From NCBI GenBank assembly GCA_038501625.1, contig JAZAYU010000366.1, positions 399,305 to 463,304 of the forward strand: a stretch of 64,000 bases of DNA. The letters are read 5' to 3'. Within the stretch, counting starts at the first letter, position 1; each line of letters opens with the position of its first letter. Below, piece after piece: positions 36,501 through 48,500 of the stretch. The translations under genes were made by a program, and so were the position numbers. The notes under the pieces were generated by a model, which was given only the letters and a program-made list of their open reading frames with translations, was not told where the DNA came from and did not search any database. The stretch is from Corbicula japonica. Lineage: Eukaryota; Mollusca; Bivalvia; Venerida; Cyrenidae.

Positions 36501-39500
36501 TTTTTCAACACACTGTCAACATCTTCAAAGAAGAAGAGCATGTGTAAGTTAACACTTCTATAAACGGTACAGACATGAAAAGTTAACTCGATAATTATTT
36601 TACTTCAATTTTGAAGTAAGTGCCGCCCCGTTTATGGGTCTTATCGTAGCCTGTCAGTTCATTATTTCTTAGAGGTTTAAAGCGGCATTACTTCAATTTA
36701 ACCCGCTCTTGTATGAAATATAACATACATAGATTTGAAACTATAGGCACAAATTTGCAGCATTAGTTCGGGCTAATAAAATTTTAATTAACTAAAATAA
36801 ATTTGGTCCGCGCGACTAAAAGCGAAAGTAGGATTTTCGAAACGTCACATAAATCGAGATCGCGCATGAAGTGGTCTCTTCGTCTGTGCTAAATATAGCT
36901 CCATTATATTTAGCTTCTTAAATGTTCGTTAACTATAATTTAACAATATCATTGAAAATCCCCCGTCTATAAGAAAGATTTCGATCGGACCTTTTGTGTT
37001 CTGTTACAGAGTTTATATATTGGAGTCTATATGGGCAAATATGATTTTTCAATAGTATATTCTTACTTAGGGCTGGGGCTTTAAAATAATGTCAAAGTCA
37101 ACATATGTCACCATTTTACCTTGTGACAAAAATACTTTGTACATACTACAATTGCTCGTCCAAAGTCAAGTTTTATTGTAATATTCCCATTCTCTATGGG
37201 GTAAAAACGCTTCTGTTTAAGAAACGGTATTGGCCTAAACAATCCGCATTGAAGATTCATCACCAACATACAGGCCATCATTTGGAAAAGATCAACTTGT
37301 GTACTAGTTACATGTGTAAAAAACTGAGATGCGCTCAACCTAGCGTTAGGCGGTGTGAGTTGAAAAAGACATTTCCATTTCAGCCCCTAAATAGCTTCAA
37401 CCGAACCAAGCCGCGATGTTTTCTCGTCTTGTTGGGTTATTTTCGAAGTTTAAACATTGTCTAGACCAAGGCTTTATTTACTGTAGAACGTCGTGTATTT
37501 ATGCCTTATACAAAAACAACAAAATGGCGAGAAGTGTAAAGAAAGTTCAATATGAACAAAAATCCAGACACATACGAACATATGGTTGATGTTTTGAATA
37601 TTGCAAGTTGTTACTACTAAAAGTATCAAGTCTACCTTCATGATTTTTGAAGTAAACAAAACAGGAATCATCTTCATTCATTTCCACCGCCTGAACCGAA
37701 CCTCCTCCAGATCTTCTTGTATTCTCAAAGTAGAACTCCAGTGTGTCTCTTGTCACATCAGATGGTAGATTTGATACTAATATGCAGTTTGATATGGGAA
37801 CTTGAGACATCTTTATATTAACCCCATCCAGTTTATTGTTGGCGCACATTTTCCCAAGGATTTCAAAGTCTGAAAAGATAATAAAATTCAGGAGCGTTTC
37901 CTGCAAATCAACAGTGGTGATCCAAAACGGTTTGTGAAATAAGCTAGTAAATAAACAAAAACATAACATTAAATCTATATGATCATAGAAGATTTAAAGC
38001 TATAATATTAGGACAAAGTCTATCTATCGTTTTTACTAACAACATAATAAAGAAGTGCGTAAAAAAGAAAATTCCAATCCTGATATGTGTCGATTTGTCG
38101 TAAATGTAAATTATTTGACTTTACCTGGTTCTTTATCAAGCGTAATCATCACAACGCCTTCTTCCTCAGCATGAAAGACCATACTTCCTGGTACCGGAAT
38201 ATATCCCGATTTTGCTTCTATAAAATTGAACAGTCCGTCTTCTGTTGTTGTTGGCTTAAGTCCTTTAATGAGAACTTTGTCCGGATAAGACGGCGGAGGT
38301 TTTGGTGGAACGTAAAGCGAAGTCATTAAATTAACACCATCCAAGACATGTCCACGCTCTGCAACTCTCTTTGCAACTGTAAAAAATTGATACAACACAT
38401 TGAGATTTTTTCTCAAAGAATAACAAAAATTAATTTTAAAAAAAAGAAGAAATTATTGCCAAAAATGTATGTTTACATCTAAATCATTTGTAACACCGAA
38501 ATTCTTTTGTAACTACTCGGTTATTGATTATTTAAACAATGTTATACAACTTACGACAGAATTAAAGCAATTAACCATATTTTAAACGCAATTATTTTTC
38601 CATCCTTATTACCTTCTGGACTTTCGTAAACCACATACAAAACATCATCATCTTCTTCGTCTATTCGGAAATCTTTTAAATCTTCACCGCCTGATCTTTT
38701 CGTATTTTCAAAATAAAATTCTAAAGTATCCCTAGACTTTAAATCTTTTATTCCCTTTATTTTGACCGTAACTGCTGGTTCATCTTCGTTTTTCATTCCA
38801 TCACTTTTGTATTTTCCTTGTTTGGGTTTCTCTTTCCCGGCTGTTTCAGGAATATACAGCTGAACAGTAAGTGACTTCTTTCTAACCACATGATCAGACT
38901 TATCTGCAACTCTTTGTGCATCTGCAATACAAATAAATTTAATAAGCCTTATTAGCTTCTTATGTGTTACTTCTTAATATCATGTTAATAATAAGAAACA
39001 TGTTCCTTTCTATAAACAACCTTACAGGAGTTAGTTTAAAAAATACTAGTTTTGCTTGCAGCTTAATAACGACATTAATTATATATATTTATTACTCTCA
39101 TTTGTGTCACAAAATATTTACCTTCCTTGGACTCAAACGTAACAAAAGCTGTGTTTCCTTCAAACACAATTTCTTCAACAGGGCCTCCACCAGATTTCTT
39201 TTCGTTTTCAAAATACATTGAAAGTAAGTCTTCTTCTTTTTCACAAACAACATCAGGTGGTCCTGTAACTTTTACTGTACACCGGCGCAAAGGCTGTGGA
39301 TTGTAAATTTCAACATCGACTATCTGTCCTATCATTTCTATCGGGCGGTTATTCATTACAACGTCAATAGCTGAAAACAAAAATTTCCAACGTGTTTAAA
39401 TATTGCAAAATATTACTTAGGATGGAATTAGAAACAATCACTATGATCAAAATCAAGAACAGCATTCCGGCGTTGTCACTCTTAAGCCAATTTTCGGTTA

Positions 39501-42500
39501 CCTGCAAATTTCCCGACTGCCGTCTGCTAAAACATTGTCACATTGTCTCGTTCGCTTTCACACATTGATCAACTAAACAGCTGAGATAGTCTTAAAATTA
39601 ATCATTGGAAACTTTCTTAGTATATTTAATTTTTCATGACGCGAATAAAAAGTAAGGCAGCCTTTAACATGTTTTTTTCCATTGGCTGTTATGTTATTTT
39701 GTCTCCTTGATTTTATTGCTTGACAAGACTTAAGTTACTTGAAAAAACAAGAATTTATTACTGCTTCTTTGCAATACCGAATGGTATGAATTTCACTAAT
39801 GTGAAAGCTATGGTAAAAGTGTTTTTTTTTTCTCATGACGGTCAGAATATATAGTAACAGTTAAAACATTAGAGACGTTGACAGGTTTTAGAATAAAATG
39901 CGACGATTGTTTACAATTTATCCAAACGTTGAATTCACAAAACGTCTCGGCCTGTTAAAATGGTGATACAGGACTGCATTGCTTTCTAGGCACACCGTTC
40001 TTGAAGACTTCTGCTAATCTGCTTCTAGATGCAAGAAAACTGGCCATAGGTACACTATGTGGAACCATAAGATTCCATAGTAAGCAAAGAAACTGTTGGT
40101 AACATTACATCATCAAAATGTTTTACATACAGTTTGAATTAAAAAAGGGAATTCGTGTTACTTTTTACATTATTAAAAGACGTAAGGTGATATCTAACGA
40201 GTTGAGCGGTATTTTGCAGTTTTTATTTCTTTAACTTTTTATATGTTGTTATACAAACAACTTGAAACAAGCGTTAACATAAGTCAATGACAGGCTTTAC
40301 CAGATTGTCCATTTTAAGGAAACTCAGGAATCTAAAGACAAGCAATATAAATTATAATTATGTGGTTCTTGCCAAGTAACTGCAACTTTGCAGTAAACTT
40401 AAATATGCATTTAATTAAAAGAGAGCATTTAAAGTCACGGAACAAGACAAGTATAAAAAAAAACAAACGGGAAGTTTTGTCCCAAATATCTAGTGCTAAG
40501 GAAGTTGACATTATGCAGTAACAAAGAAGTTAAAGAAAATAGCCTACAAGCAGGATCCTCGAATTCCACAATGGCAGTACCCTGTTCCTCATCGAAATCG
40601 ACGCTCAACACAGTCCCAGCATTAAGTTTCTTTTTGCTCTCAAAGAAAAGTGAGATGAATTCTTCATGGATACTTGCCGGTAGATTTGACAATAATATCT
40701 TTGTTAACGGTTCGTCTGGTTGTTCTGTAAATAGAACCTTTTTGGAAATAGTAACATAATATTCAACCAATTATCTTTTTAAAAAGTAAAGGTAAACATT
40801 GAACTGCAATTTATGTAACCAGATAACTAATGAGATTTTATTTAGGCAACAAAACCATACTTTTTTAGTATGACTTTAATGTTAATGTCACTTACGAGTT
40901 TCGGGAAAGAATAGCGTGACGGCGACGGGACACTTTTTTATCGCATGATTTGTCGTTTCTGCAACTCGTTTTGCAACTGAAAAAATATAAAAAGAAATAA
41001 CCGGTATATGACCGAGTAGAACGTAACATAATTACAAATTCGTTTATTGTTACGACTGTTTACGGTTACAGTATAAGCCATAAGCAGATAAGCAGATAAA
41101 CTTATTAAATATCAAAAACAACTGAAAAAATAAACATTTTCGAGGTTATACGTTAAAATGACTAATGTTAAAAGGAGTTACTGTCAACTCATCTCATAGG
41201 AATGGTCAGGTAATGCACATAAAAATGTAAAAACAGGCTTTGGAACTCTCGATAGCATAAGAACCATTGGATGTTTGAACTGTTATACGAGGTTAACGTT
41301 TCGTCTAATTTAATGATAAACTTGCAATAAATATGTTTATTACCTTCCTCCGCTTTAAACGTTATATATGCTACGCCTTCTTTGACACAAACACTTTCAA
41401 TTGGACCTCCTGAAGAATACCTCTCGTTCTCAAAATACATCTCGATCATTTCTCGTTCGCTTTCACAAATTACATTGTTTGGTCCTTTTACCACTATTGT
41501 GCAGAAGCCCAATTTTTCTTGCATTAATGGTTTTTCTGGAATGTTAAATGTAAGTTTGTAGATGAATGTCTGCTGGTAATGATAAACCCTCTTCATTCTA
41601 CTCTAATTTGGTACATCTACTTGCAAGAAATGCAAATTTCAAGTTGTCTGATCTTGTAATGTCGATAATCTTTTGTTTCATTTTTATATCATGTTTCTAT
41701 TCAAATTATTCAGTGATGTCTTACCTGGTTTCGGCGGTATGAACAGCTTTACTGATACTGGTTTCTTCTTAATCACGTGATCTCCCTTCTCAGCAACTTG
41801 TTTGGCAACTAAAAGAAATACATACATCAACTTTTTTGTTGTTGTTATGAGAAATGCTAATTTGTTTGTTAATAATTGATTGTTTGTTTGTTTGATTGAT
41901 TGTTTGTTTGTAAAGTTTATATTTGCTTTCAGAAAATTTCTATGTCGCATATAGGAAATATGCCTATTGCTGATTTGGGTGGGCTGAAGAAGTTTGTTTA
42001 AACGATACAATTTTTGTTCCAAAATAAAAAAAATGTGAACTGATAAGGGTTACCTTCTTCGGTTTCAAATGTCACATATAAAGCATTCTCCTTAAACTCC
42101 ATGTCGTTTATGGGTCCTCCTCGAGATCTTTTGTTTTCAAAATACATCTCAATAGTCTCTCGTTCCTGTTTACAAATCACATCTGGCGGACCTGTCACTT
42201 CTATTGTATATAGCCGCACTTGTTTCTCCAATCCCGATGTATTCTCTGCAATGACAAGATAGGAAGAACGGTACTCAACCGGTAAATGGCAACGTTTTTA
42301 GTTCTAACAAGAATTAAGAAGGGTCATTTAAGTGTACATGAAATCTGCATATAGTCGCGAAAATACTTACGTACCTTGTAAATTGTCAGATTGTAACATT
42401 ATATTTCTTTTTACACAATAAGATACTAGGTAAGATAAGTATGTAGACTATATTTTGTAAAAGCAATCAATTAGATTCCTAGAAAAAAAGTTTAATTCTC

Positions 42501-45500
42501 TGTAACGGTCAAACTTCATTGATCATAATTATTTATTCAAACTTATATATTTCAATAAATACGAGAAAATATTATTTAAAAATGATGGGAATAACAGGAT
42601 CAATTTATCGTTTGTTTTGAAGGTATAATCCTTTACCTTTTTTCATACAAGCAACAGAGAGGCTCTTTTGCTTCTTCTTGAAAAAATATTAATTTTACAA
42701 AAGATCCATTAAAGGATTCAAAATTTATGGAAATCCAATGAGTCTGTGCAACTATATTTAAAACGTAGAAGTTGTACTTTTATAAGCTTCGTGTTCTTGT
42801 TCTATTTGCATTACCTTCAACGTCGATTTGCGATTGACTGTTCCCTAAAGTATCACCTCCTTGCATTTGACTTCCAAATTCTTGACCTAAATTGCTTCTT
42901 GGTACAGATTCTGATCTTCCTGGTGTATTTGACGGAGATGGTCTTCCTGGCACAGTGACCATATCTGGGTTATATGGATGCATATTGTTTTGAGATGACA
43001 TCGGATATCGTTGTCCAGTGTGAGGATCATAACTAAGAGGCATGTATCCGGGTGGGAACTGAATGTTATGATGACCTGGTGTTTGAAAAGGCATCCTTTG
43101 ATAACCTCCTGGTCGATTAGGCCTCATTGGCGATGTCATTCGTGGCTGATTTGGTTGCAGTGGCATTTGTGGCATATTGGGCTGCCTCCCTATTGGCATT
43201 TGCGTATTACTTCCCATTTGGGGATGGCTATATTTTTGACCGGATGTTTGATTTTCCCGACCACCACTAAACTGATTGAGGGCCTCATAATTTCCTTCAA
43301 CATGTAAATTCTGCATAGGTTGCAAAGCTTCATACGCTGGTTCATGAGGTTCACTTTGATGGCCGGCTAATCGATCATCGTACTTTGGTGGCAAGTTTCC
43401 TTGGCCCGGCATGTGTTGTCCATAAAACTGACCTTGCCCAGGATATTGTTCAAAACGAGTCGGTGGTATTGGAACTTGTTCTTTCGGATCAATATTATGA
43501 TAAAAACCAGACTGCATGCCCAATGGTCCAAGAAACTGTTGTTGCTGATGGACTGTTGGGTTTGGTGGGCGACGCCTCGGCGTGATGAACGGTTGTTGCA
43601 GGTTCTGTATATTTAAATATAAAAATGCCCAACATAATATGATTTTTCTGTGAGCTTAAAACTTTTATTACATTAAAGTATAGAACTATAAGATAAAAAA
43701 AAAACCAACCACTAAAATAAAATTAAATTCAAGAGTATCAATTCAAAATTAAAACACGTAAAAATATGTATTGCGACACAAACAATTAATTTTACTTTTA
43801 AAAGAAATTTTACTTGCATTTAACAATTTTTACTAGTACCATTAGATGGACCGGTTAATTAAAAACAACCTGCATATACCTATAAATCAATATACATATT
43901 GAGAATAAGGAATACGCTTAAAATGCATCAAAATGTCATCTTAATTGCATTTATTCAGGCGACCAGTACGCGAAGATTTAAATAGAGAATGCACCACTGG
44001 ATCCAAGCTACTACTGTCTTAGTGAAGGAGCTGTATGTGGTGAATGTGGCATTTGTTGACGCGCATATTTAACCCTATTCAATGATTGACCAATCACCCG
44101 ATTGAGTACCGTTCTCATATGACAGTTTTGTATTGCTGGTGCCATTAATCTTAACATTCAATTATAATTGTGTCCAGACCACCGGTTGTTATATCTTGGT
44201 CAAACTAAACTTAATTGAAAAGTTTACCTTTTCCCATTGTTCAGGGACCTGGCATACTAATGGTCTTTCGTAGGTAACAACATGGTTTTCACCTTCAACT
44301 TCTATGTCCGCTCTTCCCAAATCGCAAAGAGCATTCGCATCTAGAAAAAAATCATTTATTGTGCAGATACATACATGATTATGATTACACAAAGAACATA
44401 AAACTAACAACCTAGTTTCGCCTGTTCATACATTACGTATATTCAACTTGTCTGCTCTTATCAGGATGATTAAGGCAGTTACGGATTTCGGGGTATAGCG
44501 GATAGCTCGTTTCTTTTCTTGGTCATTTTCTTTATTTATACATTTAGAATAATTAACAATTATACCAAAAGAAAGAGTGAATTGTCCCCTTTTACTTTCC
44601 TGTATTTTGTTGTGATTTCAAATTGTGCAATGAGAGTTTATCTTAAACGAAGTAGAACGAGGCAATCGAAAGTCGATACCAACACCGTGTTTTTACTTAA
44701 TGAAAATAACAATAAACATTAAGTTTTATATCAAAAGCCTGTAAGCTATCAAAGAATATGGTTTGGTTTGGTGTATAAATAAACATTTTTATCATTAATA
44801 AAAACATGGGTTTATAATGGCCTGCAAATTGTCACCAAACAGAGCTATAAATAACCACCATGCACTCCAGTCAGTAACGGATTGCATATGTAGGCTACAT
44901 AAGGGGTCGTTTCCAAATCAGCTCGATGTGTCAAATCGCTGTCAGAGGCGAGTTGAAAGTTAGGTACATGTACTGTATGATGTGTTTTGAAGATTAACAA
45001 CTGAACTAATATAACGCAACGTAGTGAATATACTGTAACTGTAGTACTGAAGATATTTATATGTATCAGCGAATGGGTGAGTCGGAGGAAACACTGAATG
45101 TCAATGCTTTCAACTGAGACCTTGTTGAAACCTTTTAAGAATACCGGAGTCAGATGCGCTGAAGGTTTACTCATTGACTTCTTCTTTTCTTTTTTCAATC
45201 TGGCCAGTTTTCGAATATGTTTTCACAGTATTTTATTTCATTGTGCTATATTTTCTTTTAATTTGAGAACTCACATACATGTACGTAATGAATGAACTGT
45301 GTAAGAAAAAATCCTAGCTTTTCTGGCCACCAAGTTTAGTTATCGCCAGTAAGTAAAGATATTTTAGTTAGTTTTTATTCTATTTGATATAATAATACTG
45401 TATATTCCTCTTGATTTCTCTGTCATCAGGTTTTAATGCAATTTATTTATCGGTGTTAAAATTTTTATGACCTATTGTATCATAATTTTCTTCCGATGCA

Positions 45501-48500
45501 GTTAGCAGCATTTTTCCGGTTTAATTCAGTTCAAACAGTATTGATTTTTATTTGATAAACCCCTGAACATGTTTCAGTACATGCCATAATAAAAATACAA
45601 CATTTTGGTTGGTTTGAGAAGCCCCATAAGTGACTTAACACTACCTATCCCATACTCCCTGAAGCTATCCGCTACTGGCTCTATCCATGCATATCATATA
45701 TGAAACCTCGAGCAGGAATGTTGTCACAAATATTTAAAAAGAAGCCAGTTTTTAAGAGAGAACACTTTTGTCTGTTGAATGATATTGATAAGTTTGTAGA
45801 ATTTCTACTTTTAAAGACCCGTTGAGCAGTTGTCTGCTTAGTTATCCGCTACTACCTGAACAGCTGTATATCAAGTGACTGTTTCAAGTTTAAAATTTAC
45901 AAAATACAACTGTAACGTAGTGGTTATTTCTTAGAAGGTCTAAGGGTGTAATAACACAAACACTTTTTAAGTTCCGAAATAACTTTATATATCTTTAAGC
46001 TTTTAACAGTTTATTTAATGTTTAAACCGACTTTCTAAAACATAAACAGTTCTTTCTCATAAGTATAAATTTACCTAATATATTTCTTAGTGTCATAAGT
46101 TTCTCTTATTTAAAGTTTAGCCACGAGACTAACATCTCCTAAACGCCTTACGTGGCCCATTCCGGCCGTCCGGCCGTTTTCTCTCCACATTCCAGATAAA
46201 ATATCTGGGTTTTTTAATACCTTACACTAGACTGTTCGTGACTGTATTACATTTTCAAGATAACAGTTTGACATGAAGAATATATAAAACTACAGTAACA
46301 GTTATATAACGTCTTGCTTAATCATAACAAGATCGAGTCCAATGTAATTAAAAGTTACAGGTGAAGACATGAAATGACCTGTGGCTAAAATACCTACAAG
46401 AGTTTTGATGTTATCCAGAAAAGGATATTAGTCTTAACAAGGCTCTTAATAAATATTTTAAAATGTAATTGTTTAACAACTAAGTATTTGTACATATATT
46501 ATTATCATAATTTTCCTATTACATTACACAACTCAGAATTACAAATGACTTCCCTGTCAATCCTAACCGTAGAAACGATTCATGTCATATTTGTAAATAT
46601 GTTTTAATTATAAATAAGAAACCCAAATCAGTTTGTTTGTGCATGTATTTTATTACAAACAGCATTAAGCACGAAACAACGTTGGATTCGATTACCTGGT
46701 GCGAACATGTACTTTACGCAAACGTAGAACGTAGCGACGAACGTTCTAACCCTTCGCAAATCAAAATTAGAATTTTGACAGTGCAACGTTAGAAAAAAAA
46801 TGAATTGTGTGGTGGGTATACATCTATTCGCAGAAAAGATTGACGTTGTTGTGCCTTGCCCTATGACTTAAGTTCTGACAAGGAGATATACATTGCAAAT
46901 ACTCCAGGGCCCAAGACCATAAAACTAAAACTGGAGATCAGTATCAAATCTCAAGCATCTGATTAGCTGATTGGCGGCTGGTCGCCATCCCAGCCCGCAA
47001 TCAGATGCTTGAGATTTGAGATTGGAGACTGGTCTCCAACCTTAGTTTAAAAAATAATTGGCATAGGGAGCACACAGACCTCGCTATTCTACTTTAACAG
47101 ACAAATAAATTGTAAAATATTATTTTTATCAGATAGAACTAAGCAGATGAACAGGAGAAATCATTTAAAATAATGTGTAAAAGAACAATCGCTCCCTTCA
47201 AAACTGCTTTAACTATAAATTTTATCCCAACTGTGCGACAACTAATGCATATTGATAAATAATTTATTCAATGAGCGCACATGTATTTGTTCTAGATAAA
47301 TAGACAAATATCTATGAAGTGTTCCTATTTATAGCTTCTGATATTCAGGAGTACACGAAAGTGACATTGCATTTTTTGGAAAGACGTGTATTGACAAATT
47401 GAATAATAATGATGTGCTCCTTTTGTAGAACTGTTTTGTTTCTAGAAGAATATCGAATTTTATTCCGAATTTCAAACGTCTAATAAATTCGTTGCACAAT
47501 GGTAAACCATTTGCAATAATTAATAACAATATTCGCATTTGGAAAATCCAAATTATATAGTTAAACATTTAACAACAAATATGGAATACCATATTAATAA
47601 CAAATATGGAATACCATATTTGTTACTAGGTTGAAATCTCAACTTAGACTATCTATTGAAACCAGTCAAACATCGTTTCCAAGATCACTATAGTTACCAA
47701 ATACGAAAGGACTAACGACAACTTTACAAAGGCTTAGTTAAGATTAAGCTAATGCGTGTTTGTTACTTTGCCTGTCCAAATTTTATATCTTCATACCAGG
47801 TTTAAATGATTAAAACTTATATTTCTAAATATTTAACAAAATAAAGAAGACAAATGTAAAACTTTAGAATCTGCATAACAATAATCTTGCGGAGAGGTCT
47901 AAGCATGTGAACATGATTCTAGTAGTTGATCCAGTAGCAGTTCAATTCATGTTTATTCCTCATGTCATCATTCATGTTATGATACCGAGTATGAAACTGT
48001 ACAGGACCATTTCAATAAGGCATGTCACATCTTCTTCAAACGTAAACTGTTTCTTAATGAAATAAAATTCATGCATGAAATATTGAATAACATCGCTGCA
48101 TCCCCTCTCTTGAATGACCGGGAAAGAATGTGTGGACGGACGGACGGATATATGAACGGACGGACAAAAACCGATAAATGAGGGGAAAAGTAAACAATTA
48201 ACGGTTCTTCGCTCGTATTTTACGAATAGCGTGGTATTACAAAACCAACATAAATTTAATGCTCGTAAAACTGGCCCTATAGAGAACTGCAGATAATATA
48301 TATTTCATGTACATTAACGACTAAAATGTAAATAGAGGACTAAAACCACTTTTACAATACGGTTGTTGAAATTCGATGCGTAAAATTAAATGTGCAAAAT
48401 TAAACATTGTTTCACAGGTCGGACAGGCTAGGGTGCAAGACCGTTCTTGTCGATGGAAAAAATCACCATTGTCGAATACAGGACAAGTGGAACATTGGAA

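Noticed and set aside
36523..36541. Extension of exon 13 to an upstream ATG (MLFFFEDVD) as a gene start
   Set aside because: An acceptor (TTCTTTGAAG) lies between this ATG and the conserved RRM end, and its phase fits exon 12; the ATG is intronic.
42780..43585. Plus-strand frames opposite the Pro/Gln-rich exon
   Set aside because: Shadows of a low-complexity coding exon.
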